Shown here: positions 34,706 to 41,376 of the stretch, piece by piece | Numbering within the stretch: the stretch's first letter is position 1 | Layout of the letters: each line of letters opens with the position of its first letter | Origin: Halieaceae bacterium | GTDB lineage: Bacteria; Pseudomonadota; Gammaproteobacteria; Pseudomonadales; Halieaceae | DNA: 41,376 nt | Reading direction: 5' to 3' | Assembly (NCBI GenBank): GCA_026710905.1 | Contig: JAPOQD010000142.1 | Location: forward strand, 1-41,376 | Translations under genes and position numbers: made by a program | Notes under the pieces: generated by a model | Seen by the model: only the letters and a program-made list of their open reading frames with translations | Told to the model about the DNA's origin: nothing | The model's database searches: none

Positions 34706-35554
34706 ATGAATGATTTCAGTTTGCCCGATACTTTCGCCGTTCAATACGGACCCTGGGCGCTGATCGCCGGTGGTTCCGAAGGTGTAGGCGAGTCGTTTGC
34801 CCGGCAGTTGGCGGCGGTGGGTATCCACTTGGTGTTGTTGGCGCGCAGACAGGAGCCACTCGACCGGCTGGCGAGTTCCATCAGGGAAGAACACGGTGTT
34901 GCCGTGCGGACCCTGTCGGTGGATCTGACCAGTCCTGAACTCCTCTCCGGGGTGTGTGCGTTAACCGATGATATTGAAGTCGGCCTGATGATCTACAACG
35001 CCGGTTCGACCATTGCGTACAACCGCTTTCCCGATTGGAAGCCGCAACAACTGGAATACATGATTGCACTGAACTGCACCGGGCCCACACAACTGGCGCA
35101 TCATTGTAGCGCCGGCATGCGTGAACGGGGGCGGGGCGGCTTGATGTTTCTGTCGTCCATGGCCGGTTTTTCCGGTTCGGCGTGGATGTGCATCTATCCC
35201 GCCGGCAAGGCTTTCGTACAAATGCTGGCGGAGGGCTTGTGGCACGATTTGAAACACTGGGGTGTAGATTCCCTCTGCCTGGTGTTGGGCGCCACCAAAA
35301 CTCCCAGTCATGCCAACGTCAAGTTCGAGAACCTTGGCGCGGAGGGGGGGATGGAATGTGACGACGCGGCCCATGAGGGACTGATCCACCTCGGTAGCGG
35401 GCCACTGTGGGTGGCGGGAGAGAGTAACCGCGCCCGATTGCCGGCGAAATTCATTGCATCCAGGGCCTCCGCCGTGGATTTGATGAGCCAGGGTACGGCG
35501 CTGATCAATGAACTGGAGCACCTGCCCGCCACGGATGCGACCCGCCATACATAG
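34706..35554 (+). CDS. Short-chain dehydrogenase/reductase
   Basis: This 282-aa Rossmann-fold oxidoreductase has the cofactor loop GGSEGVG (22-28), the YNAG motif (97-100), the catalytic serine region LSSMAG (149-154) and the YxxxK pair Y164/K168 (IYPAGKAF). No acidic residue follows strand 2 clearly (LLARRQ instead), which hints at NADP preference. The substrate is unknown. The start at 34706 is supported by GTGGAG upstream; the longer frame has no family residues. The DUF1244 gene follows 56 bases later on the same strand. Confidence 0.88.
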   Translation: MNDFSLPDTFAVQYGPWALIAGGSEGVGESFARQLAAVGIHLVLLARRQEPLDRLASSIREEHGVAVRTLSVDLTSPELLSGVCALTDDIEVGLMIYNAGSTIAYNRFPDWKPQQLEYMIALNCTGPTQLAHHCSAGMRERGRGGLMFLSSMAGFSGSAWMCIYPAGKAFVQMLAEGLWHDLKHWGVDSLCLVLGATKTPSHANVKFENLGAEGGMECDDAAHEGLIHLGSGPLWVAGESNRARLPAKFIASRASAVDLMSQGTALINELEHLPATDATRHT

Positions 35555-35610
35555 TGGCGGCAGCCGTGGTACTGGGTGTTCTCAATGGCCCCGGAGGGGC
35601 GGAGGAAAAA

Positions 35611-35907
35611 ATGTCTGAACTTGAAACCGATGTGGAACTGGAGGCGGCGGTTTTCCGGCGCCTGTTACAACACCTGGATAGCCGTAAGGATGTGCAGAAT
35701 ATCGAGTTAATGAACCTAGCCGGGTTTTGCCGCAATTGCCTGTCCAAGTGGTACGTGGCCGCCGCCGCCGAGAGCGGCCGCGACATCGACCTCTCCCAGG
35801 CTCGGGAAATGGTCTATGGAATGCCCTATGTGGAGTGGAAAGCGAAGTACCAGACCGAGGCTACTGCGGAGCAAAAGGCCGCTTTCGATGCTGGCGGTCA
35901 TGGGTAG
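35611..35907 (+). CDS. DUF1244-family protein
   Basis: This 98-aa protein has the DUF1244 signature HLDSRKDVQNIELMNLAGFCRNCLSKWY with the conserved Cys pair (FCRNC), then MVYGMPYVEWKAKYQ. Members are small, alpha-helical, widespread in proteobacteria and of unknown function. The start is set by GGAGG seven bases before ATG 35611. It converges with the cobalamin gene, the stops being about three bases apart, with no terminator seen between them. Confidence 0.88.
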   Translation: MSELETDVELEAAVFRRLLQHLDSRKDVQNIELMNLAGFCRNCLSKWYVAAAAESGRDIDLSQAREMVYGMPYVEWKAKYQTEATAEQKAAFDAGGHG

Positions 35908-35910
35908 GGC

Positions 35911-36522
35911 TCAGTAATCCACCCCCGCACGGGCCTTGATGCCTGCCTTGAAAGCGTGTTTTATTTCATGGACATCCGAAACTGTATCCATGATTTCGCG
36001 TAGTGCGCTGCCGCCACCGCGTCCGGTCACGACAACGCTTTGCGCCTCGGGTCGGCCGCTGAGGGCAGCCAGAATCTCATCTTCCGGCAGATAATCGTAG
36101 GCCAGCATATAGGTGAGTTCGTCCAGTACCACCAAGTGGTATTCGGCATTTTCGAGCATGGGTTTCGCTTTAGCCCAGGTGGCTTTGGCGGCGGCGATAT
36201 CACCGCTGCGATCCTGTGTGTCCCAGGTGAAGCCGGTGCCCATCTGGTAGAAATCCACTTGCGGACAGTGCTCCCGAAGATAAATTTCCTCACCCGATAA
36301 CTGTTCACCCTTGATGAACTGAATCACACCCACCTTGAAACCATAGCCCAGCGCTCGCATCACCATACCGAAGGCGGAACTGGATTTACCTTTGCCGTTT
36401 CCGGTAAGGAGTATCGCGACACCCCGTTCCCGGTCCGCAGCCTCAACAGCGGCGTCGACACTGGCTTTTTGTTTCGCCATGGCTTTCTTGTGTTTGGCGG
36501 CTCGTTTGTCGGTGTTGTTCAT
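35911..36522 (-). CDS. cobO: Cob(I)alamin adenosyltransferase, CobO/BtuR type
   Basis: This 203-aa enzyme adds the adenosyl group to cob(I)alamin, completing coenzyme B12 in synthesis or salvage. Walker A is GNGKGKS (41-47); RALGYGFKVGVIQFIKG and VLDELTYMLAYDYL are the family signatures. The Lys-rich first 25 residues are usual. Start 36522 is chosen because GGGAGAAG lies upstream; the frame runs to 36570 without family likeness. A palindromic mobile-like element lies just upstream. No other cobalamin gene is in the window, suggesting salvage or a dispersed pathway. Confidence 0.94.
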   Translation of the reverse strand: MNNTDKRAAKHKKAMAKQKASVDAAVEAADRERGVAILLTGNGKGKSSSAFGMVMRALGYGFKVGVIQFIKGEQLSGEEIYLREHCPQVDFYQMGTGFTWDTQDRSGDIAAAKATWAKAKPMLENAEYHLVVLDELTYMLAYDYLPEDEILAALSGRPEAQSVVVTGRGGGSALREIMDTVSDVHEIKHAFKAGIKARAGVDY

Positions 36523-36570
36523 GCAGCTTCTCCCGGTGGCATTGGCAAGCGCCCCAATGACTTCCTGCAC

Positions 36571-36754
36571 CTAACCCGCATATCTCACCAACCTCCTGCT
36601 GTGGCCGCCGCATCACTCGCTGTGGCGGGGCGTACTCCTCCAAGCCGCTTCGACATAGTGTCAACTATGCCTTCAGCGTCTTTCCGTCCGTGCGCCCCGC
36701 CACAGCGGCGCTGCAACGCCCTCGCGACGAACGTTGGTGAGATATGCGGGCTAA
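36571..36754. mobile_element. MITE-like nested palindromic element with CTAA target duplication
   Basis: The element spans 36575-36750 (176 bp). Its ends are perfect 18-bp inverted repeats, beginning CCCGCATATCTCACCAAC (36575-36592) and mirrored at 36733-36750. A second inner pair, 36618-36635 and 36690-36707, matches at 17 of 18 bases. A central CATAGT/ACTATG stem sits at 36654-36669. All arms share nearly one centre, so the RNA or single strand would form one long hairpin. Identical CTAA flanks it on both sides (36571-36574, 36751-36754), as a target duplication. It has no gene. The right CTAA contains the stop codon of the neighbouring 131-aa gene. Confidence 0.78.
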
Positions 36755-37146
36755 AGTGCGCCATAGGGCAGAAAGCGATTCTTGTTGACATCCCTGATCC
36801 ATTGCAACAATTCCCTGTCGAGGCGGTGTCCGCGCCGGCGCAGTAGCCTGGAGATGGGAATCACCGGAGACTTGTCGTTGGCCTCGCAGCCGCTGAGATT
36901 TTCCGCCATGGTAAAGAAACGGATCAGGTGGAGTAATTCGCCGTCATCGCGCGATGCGCCGAGTTCGGCCCAGTGCTCCGGAGCCAGTTGCATCAGTTCC
37001 GGCAGAGCAGAGCGCTCGGCGGCCGAGAGTTGTTGCTCCAGCAACTCCAGTTTCTGGGAGCGGCTGTATTCGATGAAACTATCAAGAAGCTCCGGCTTGA
37101 CCGGCGCAGTGCTGCCTGGGGGCTCCCAACTACCGATGCTCATCAT
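36751..37146 (-). CDS. Unrecognised 131-aa protein
   Basis: I do not recognise this protein firmly. It is soluble and mostly helical (ELLDSFIEYSRSQKLELLEQQLSAAERSALPELMQL), with a basic end (RLLRRRGHRLDRELLQWIRDVNKNRFLPYGAL). The gene appears real: it has a good upstream purine-rich stretch (GGAGGAA) and is divergent from gspK. Its stop codon lies in the target duplication of the palindromic element, so the element landed exactly at its 3' end without harming it. An acyl-carrier or regulatory role would be pure guesswork. Confidence 0.6.
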   Translation of the reverse strand: MMSIGSWEPPGSTAPVKPELLDSFIEYSRSQKLELLEQQLSAAERSALPELMQLAPEHWAELGASRDDGELLHLIRFFTMAENLSGCEANDKSPVIPISRLLRRRGHRLDRELLQWIRDVNKNRFLPYGAL

Positions 37147-37264
37147 TTCCTCCTTTCCCGTGCGGGCAAGTATAGCGCGTAAAGCACCCCCCGCCTCGTT
37201 CCGTTTGCAGTCCTTGCCGCGCTTTGTCAGAATCGGCGCCTGCCGCCGGGGCTACAACGGACTC

Positions 37265-38284
37265 ATGATGAATTTATCCAGCAGCGCCAGGCGCGAACGG
37301 CAGCGGGGCAGCGCCCTGCTGGTGACCCTGCTGATTTTCGCCATCGGTATCGCGCTGGTGGTGCCCATGTACCGTGAATACACCCTGTTTCTCAAACGCG
37401 CGGCAAACAGTTTCACCGCCGAGCAGAGCAGCGCCTATTTACGCGGCGGGGAGGAGTTGGCGGCCCTGGTGCTGATACAGGATCGTCTGCTTGATCGGGA
37501 GCAGGGTGCGGAACGGGATGATCTGTCCGAATTCTGGTCGCGGGAGAGCCAGGCGTACCCGCTGGATGAAGGGGGCTGGTTACAGGGAAAACTGGAGGAT
37601 TTGCAGGGGCGCTTCCATCTCAACAGTCTGGATGCCCCGCCGGCGCAAGGCCAGCGTTTCAGTCCCGCGCAAGAGCAGTTCATTCGCCTGTTGCAAACCT
37701 TTACCGAGCCGCAGGTTTCTCAGCAGGAAGCCATACGGATCACCGCGGCGGTTCTGGATTGGATGGATGGCGATACCCAGCCCCGTGATCTGGGTGCGGA
37801 GGACCTTTATTACTACGATGCTACACCACCCTATCGGGCCGCCAATCGCCGCTTCGCAAGTGTCAGTGAACTGCGTGCGGTAGCCAATATGAGCCCGGAC
37901 CTATACCTTGCCCTGGAGCCTTTTCTCACTGTTTGGCCCGATACCGGCGAACGGCTGAAGCTCAATATCAATACCTCGCCGGCACAGGTGTTACGCACGC
38001 TCAATAGCACCGGCGACTATCAGCCACTGGGTGAAGTGGAAGGGGAAATGTTGCTGCAACTGCGCGGGGAAAACGGTTTTGAATCCGTGGAGGAGTTTTT
38101 GAACTCACCACCGATGGCGGAGCGTGAACTGGCCGAAGAACTGCGTCAGAACCTGGGCCTTGACAGTGACTATTTCCTGTTCAGCGGAGAGACGGACATT
38201 GCCGGGCGCATAACGCGCTTGTACAGTGTGTTGCATCGAGGCCAGCAGGTGCGAGCCCTGGTCCGAAGCAGTGGCAGCCTGTGA
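37265..38284 (+). CDS. gspK: Type II secretion minor pseudopilin GspK
   Basis: This 339-aa protein is the tip pseudopilin of the type II secretion pseudopilus in the periplasm. A basic prepilin leader (ARRERQRG) ends before SALLVTLLIFAIGIALVVPM; cleavage by the prepilin peptidase after that Gly and the single hydrophobic helix are typical. The position-5 Glu of major pilins is absent, as expected for GspK. The soluble part carries LDWMDGD, YYYDATPPYRAANRRFASVSELR and LNINTSPAQVLRTL, all family landmarks. ATG 37265 (or 37268) is chosen over the long upstream frame. It starts the gspKLMN unit. Confidence 0.92.
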   Translation: MMNLSSSARRERQRGSALLVTLLIFAIGIALVVPMYREYTLFLKRAANSFTAEQSSAYLRGGEELAALVLIQDRLLDREQGAERDDLSEFWSRESQAYPLDEGGWLQGKLEDLQGRFHLNSLDAPPAQGQRFSPAQEQFIRLLQTFTEPQVSQQEAIRITAAVLDWMDGDTQPRDLGAEDLYYYDATPPYRAANRRFASVSELRAVANMSPDLYLALEPFLTVWPDTGERLKLNINTSPAQVLRTLNSTGDYQPLGEVEGEMLLQLRGENGFESVEEFLNSPPMAERELAEELRQNLGLDSDYFLFSGETDIAGRITRLYSVLHRGQQVRALVRSSGSL

Positions 38285-38293
38285 GGATGTTCC

Positions 38294-39493
38294 GTGCGTG
38301 ATAGCGCCGTAGTCAGATGTTCGGGGGCTGAGTTGCTCTGGTATCCCCCGGGGCATGGCGGCGGCCCCTTGCCTTTACAGGATGCAGTGCAGCGGGCGCA
38401 ATTGCAGCAACTGCTTCGCTCCGGCAAGGCGCCGGTCATCTTTGCCGTCCCCGGAACCGAAGTGCGTCTGCAGCAACTTCGGTTCAGCGCCAAACAGAAG
38501 CGTCATGTCGCCAAGTCCCTGCCGTATACAATGGAGGAGGAATTTGCCTCTGATATTGACGAACTGCATTTTTCCTCCCTGCCGCTGCGCGAGGACAAGT
38601 TCGCGGTCGCCGCTACAGAGCATGCCCGGGTCGCTCATTGGCTAGCGCTGCTGGAAGATTTTCCCGGTATCAAGCAGTGGGTTCCCGAACCACTCCTATT
38701 ACCCTGGCGAGAGGGGGAACTCACCCTGGTGGTCGAAGCTGGACTGGTGGTGGCGAGGTTCGGCGAGTATGACGGCTTTGCCGTGGAGACCGAGCTGTTC
38801 CCGGCAATGCTGGCTGCGCTGGACCTGGCGGGGCTGAATGCCCTGATTATTTACGGCCACGACCAGGCCGCTGATTCCGGCCTGGCTCCCGCGGAGTTGC
38901 GCGACAAGTTGCAGTGGCGCCAGGGTGGTTTCGGTTCTGCGCTGTTGTTGAGCCGGGAGGCGCCCCGCGCTCTGAATCTGTTGCAGGGCCGCTATGGCCC
39001 GAAATTGCCGCTGGATCGCTGGTGGCGGCAATGGCGCTGGCCCGCCGCGGCCCTGAGCACAGCTTTTCTGTTGCAAGTAGTGGCGGCCTACGCCGACTAC
39101 CGGCAACTGGATGCGGAGAATTTACGTTTGCGACAGGATATTGAAACCGTCTATCGCCTGGCGGTGCCCGAGGGGGCGGTGGCCGACCCCGAACGGCAAT
39201 TGCGGAACAAGCTCGGCCAACTGCGTGGCAGCGGTCAAGAGACCGGGCTGCTGGGTTTGATCGAACAGGTGGGCCAGGCAGTTCAGGCCCAGCCCAATAC
39301 CAGAATCCGCAGCCTCACCTTCAGCGGCGCGAGAGGAGACCTGCGGCTCAATTTGTTGGCGCCTGACTTCAAGGTAGTGGAACAGCTTCGTTCCAAACTC
39401 AATCAGGATGGTCTGCAGACAACGGTAGAGAGCAGTAACGCTGAGGGTAGCAGGGTGCGGGCGCGCATGAAAATTCAGGCAGGCCCGCTGTGA
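38294..39493 (+). CDS. gspL: Type II secretion inner-membrane protein GspL
   Basis: This 399-aa bitopic protein links the secretion ATPase GspE in the cytoplasm to GspM in the inner membrane. The N-terminal actin-like cytoplasmic domain (about 1-240) includes LPYTMEEEFASDIDELHF, the part that binds GspE. One transmembrane helix (249-266, PAAALSTAFLLQVVAAY) is followed by a coiled-coil stretch and a ferredoxin-like periplasmic domain. The start is GTG, nine bases after gspK. Its stop overlaps gspM. Confidence 0.9.
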   Translation: MRDSAVVRCSGAELLWYPPGHGGGPLPLQDAVQRAQLQQLLRSGKAPVIFAVPGTEVRLQQLRFSAKQKRHVAKSLPYTMEEEFASDIDELHFSSLPLREDKFAVAATEHARVAHWLALLEDFPGIKQWVPEPLLLPWREGELTLVVEAGLVVARFGEYDGFAVETELFPAMLAALDLAGLNALIIYGHDQAADSGLAPAELRDKLQWRQGGFGSALLLSREAPRALNLLQGRYGPKLPLDRWWRQWRWPAAALSTAFLLQVVAAYADYRQLDAENLRLRQDIETVYRLAVPEGAVADPERQLRNKLGQLRGSGQETGLLGLIEQVGQAVQAQPNTRIRSLTFSGARGDLRLNLLAPDFKVVEQLRSKLNQDGLQTTVESSNAEGSRVRARMKIQAGPL

Positions 39494-39957
39494 AAGAGTG
39501 GTTTCGGCGCCTCAGCCAACGAGAGCAGGTCTACCTGCTGCTCGCAAGCGTGACCGTACTTGTCTTCTTGCTGCACCAGGCGCTTTGGAGCCCGCTGTCG
39601 GCGCTGCGCGATGACCTTGCCTCAGGCAATCAGCGAGCGGCGGCGTCGCTGGAAAGGGTGCGGGAAATGTCTGCACAATTACAACAGTTGCAGAGCAGCG
39701 GGGCCCCGCGCAACCGTAATTTGAGCCAGTTGATCAATTCGTCGACGGCGCGGTACAGCATTACTCCCACCCGTATCCAGAGTGGCGCCGGCGGTTCCAT
39801 GCAGATACGTTTTGAAGCTGTGAACTTCGCAGCCCTGTTGCGTTGGCTTAACCAGGTGGAGAATCTTGAAGGCCTGGTGGTCCGGGATGCCTCCATCAGC
39901 CAGGGCAACCGCGATGGCCTGGTGGATGCCAGTATCCGGGTCAGCCTGGGTCTTTGA
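39490..39957 (+). CDS. gspM: Type II secretion protein GspM
   Basis: This 155-aa protein has a short cytoplasmic start with LSQREQVYLLLASVTVLVFLLHQALW (one membrane helix, about 14-34), a coiled segment and a ferredoxin-like periplasmic domain ending in LLRWLNQVENLEGLVVRDASI. GspM partners GspL in the inner-membrane platform. The GTG start overlaps the gspL stop (GTGA). The length is normal. Confidence 0.88.
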   Translation: MKEWFRRLSQREQVYLLLASVTVLVFLLHQALWSPLSALRDDLASGNQRAAASLERVREMSAQLQQLQSSGAPRNRNLSQLINSSTARYSITPTRIQSGAGGSMQIRFEAVNFAALLRWLNQVENLEGLVVRDASISQGNRDGLVDASIRVSLGL

Positions 39958-39959
39958 AC

Positions 39960-40703
39960 ATGCCCCGAAGATACCTGTTGACTGGCGGCGCCCTGGTACT
40001 GCTGCTGGCCTTGTTGATACAGGCCCCGGCCCGGCTGTTGGCCTTTACCCTGATGCCGGGCGAGGTCGTGGCCGGCGCTTATGCCGGTACCTTCTGGAGG
40101 GGCAGTGTGGACAGCCTGGCGTTGCCGGTTTCCGGAAAGTATTGGCAATTGGGACGGGTGCAATGGCGGGTTTCTCCCTGGGCCTTGTTGTGGTTGAGCG
40201 CCGAGATAGAGTTGGCCAGCCGGTGGGGCCGGCAGGAGGGTCGGGCGAACCTGTCGGTGTCGCCGTGGCGGGGGCTGTACTTGCGTGAGGTGGACGTGGC
40301 GGTGGACGCACAGATGGTGCGTTTGATCTTGCCGGTGAACCTTGGCGGAAGGCTTGAGTTGAGTGGGCGCAATCTAAGCTTTGACGAGAGCGGTATCAGC
40401 GCGGGCAGTGGCCGCCTGAACTGGCGGCGGGCCCACTGGTCGGGTTATCGAAGCAGTCAGCAATTGGGCGATTATGTACTGGAATTTCAGGTGCAGGGGG
40501 AGCAGCGCCTGGCGGGCCGGGTCAGCAGTCTGTCAGGCCCGGTTCTGGCCGAGGGCCAGGTGGGACTGAATGGAAGGGAATACAGTCTCGACCTGCATTT
40601 GCGCAGCGACACACCACTGACCAGTGAGTTCCGTTCTGCTCTCGAACTCGCTGCCGTCCCCGAAGACCAGGGTTATCGCCTCAAATTCAGCGCTGACCTG
40701 TGA
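39960..40703 (+). CDS. gspN: Type II secretion protein GspN
   Basis: This 247-aa protein has one N-terminal membrane helix ([23 protein letters not shown]), then a mostly beta-stranded periplasmic domain with the GspN features [23 protein letters not shown] and [12 protein letters not shown]. GspN is an accessory of type II secretion, present only in some species. ATG 39960 is preferred to the upstream TTG. It follows gspM with a two-base gap. It ends the gsp unit here; no gspC to gspJ gene is in the window. Confidence 0.87.
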   Translation: MPRRYLLTGGALVLLLALLIQAPARLLAFTLMPGEVVAGAYAGTFWRGSVDSLALPVSGKYWQLGRVQWRVSPWALLWLSAEIELASRWGRQEGRANLSVSPWRGLYLREVDVAVDAQMVRLILPVNLGGRLELSGRNLSFDESGISAGSGRLNWRRAHWSGYRSSQQLGDYVLEFQVQGEQRLAGRVSSLSGPVLAEGQVGLNGREYSLDLHLRSDTPLTSEFRSALELAAVPEDQGYRLKFSADL

Positions 40704-40786
40704 CAGAAAACAGGCTGGGGATTCATGCATCGAAGCCAATCGGTTATAGTTCGGCAGTTTTTGTCGAACCGGGAGTCAACATCAGC

Positions 40787-40960
40787 ATGAGCGATTTTCA
40801 GAAGTACGAGTGCGTCATCTGTGGATTTATCTACGACGAAGCCGAGGGTCTACCGGAAGATGGTATCCCTCCGGGTACGCGCTGGGATGAAATTCCCGAC
40901 GACTGGGAGTGTCCGGACTGTGGCATCAGCAAGTTCGATTTTGATTTGATGGAAGAATAG
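40787..40960 (+). CDS. Rubredoxin
   Basis: This 57-aa iron protein carries one Fe(Cys)4 centre: C9 and C12 (CVICG) and C42 and C45 (CPDCG), with the usual [24 protein letters not shown] in between. It carries electrons in the cytoplasm, for example to alkane hydroxylases or in oxygen-stress reactions. No partner reductase is nearby. GGGAG lies upstream of ATG. It stands alone between gspN and an ABC transporter gene. Confidence 0.95.
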   Translation: MSDFQKYECVICGFIYDEAEGLPEDGIPPGTRWDEIPDDWECPDCGISKFDFDLMEE

Positions 40961-40996
40961 TCACTGCCAAAGTGCGATGCCAATGCAGAAACTCCA

Positions 40997-41376
40997 ATGA
41001 ATCCGGATACTCCCCATGTCGAGTACCTCGGGGTGCGCAAGCGCTACGGCGCCTCGAACTGGGTGGTGCACCATCTTGACCTCAGTGTGCGGCGCGGCGA
41101 ATTTCTAACCCTGCTCGGGCCATCCGGGTCCGGCAAGACCACTTGTCTGATGATGCTGGCCGGTTTCGAACTGCCCGACGCCGGCGAGATTCACATCAAC
41201 GGCGCTCCGGTCGGTGAACTACCTCCCGACAAGCGCGGTATCGGCGTTGTTTTTCAGAATTACGCCCTGTTTCCACATATGTCGGTGGGCGCCAACCTGG
41301 CTTTCCCTCTGGAGGTGCGCGGCATGGCCGCGCAGGAACGGCTTGAACGCGTCAATCGGGCTCTCGCCCTGGTGCG
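40997..41376 (+). CDS. ABC transporter ATP-binding protein, PotA-like, cut by window edge
   Basis: The reading frame opens at ATG 40997 and runs to the window end (126 codons seen). It shows Walker A GPSGSGKTT, then LAGFELPDAGEIHINGAPV, the Q-loop in VVFQNYALFPHMSVGANLAFPL, and RGMAAQERLERV. The pattern matches ATPases of polyamine or putrescine importers (PotA group) or close iron/sulfate types. The signature motif, Walker B and permease genes lie beyond the edge, so the substrate cannot be fixed. Confidence 0.88.
   Translation, partial: MNPDTPHVEYLGVRKRYGASNWVVHHLDLSVRRGEFLTLLGPSGSGKTTCLMMLAGFELPDAGEIHINGAPVGELPPDKRGIGVVFQNYALFPHMSVGANLAFPLEVRGMAAQERLERVNRALALV

Overview
The window looks like part of the chromosome of a marine-type, GC-rich gammaproteobacterium (the Cellvibrionales/Halieaceae neighbourhood is my guess). 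This rests on the split type II secretion genes, the NAD-linked formate dehydrogenase, the KshA-like Rieske oxygenase, the class III CoA-transferase and the dense housekeeping layout. The left 10 kb is visibly different: more AT-rich, one-directional, and bounded by a broken integrase. It reads as a defence island inserted next to ordinary metabolic genes.

Region 1-10 kb (minus strand). Four consecutive genes run leftward: a 577-aa N6-adenine DNA methyltransferase, a 928-aa protein with a degenerate helicase-like look (DrmE-like), a 1395-aa SF2 helicase of DrmA type, and the start of a DrmB/DUF1998-type protein cut by the window edge. This is a DISARM-family anti-phage system. Its parts do not match the two textbook classes cleanly, because it pairs an adenine methylase with a DrmE-like protein. 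A P4-type integrase C-terminal remnant lies just upstream and probably marks the island end.

Region 10-20 kb. A spinster-like MFS transporter diverges from a Rieske oxygenase. Then come a serine-hydrolase fragment, DAHP synthase, two lipoproteins (DUF1080 and tandem SnoaL-like), and a crotonase gene reduced to its two ends by an internal deletion. Next are acetoacetyl-CoA synthetase translationally coupled to a cupin, and an NhaC-type antiporter.

Region 20-27 kb. A compact minus-strand operon holds a hotdog thioesterase, fdhD, fdsG, fdsB, fdsA and fdsD, followed by the overlapping antiporter gene. It would make a cytoplasmic NAD-dependent molybdenum or tungsten formate dehydrogenase. fdsB has no ordinary start codon at its homologous N-terminus.

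Region 26.6-33 kb. Plus-strand genes encode a CoA-transferase, an aldehyde dehydrogenase and a glycerol kinase. They are followed by an unrecognised minus-strand protein and a LysR regulator.

Region 33-34.7 kb. A Phd/VapC-type toxin-antitoxin pair with a perfect operator palindrome sits beside a repeat-rich stretch. That stretch contains a DUF222-like remnant, a 22-bp palindrome, a long hairpin, three tandem 20-bp repeats, AT-rich DNA with a second repeated palindrome, a 16-codon stub and a terminator. It looks like a scrap heap of mobile DNA.

Region 34.7-41.4 kb. An SDR oxidoreductase and a DUF1244 protein converge on cobalamin adenosyltransferase. A nested palindromic MITE-like element with a CTAA target duplication follows, then an unrecognised small gene. 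The window ends with gspKLMN, rubredoxin, and the start of a PotA-like ABC ATPase cut by the right edge.
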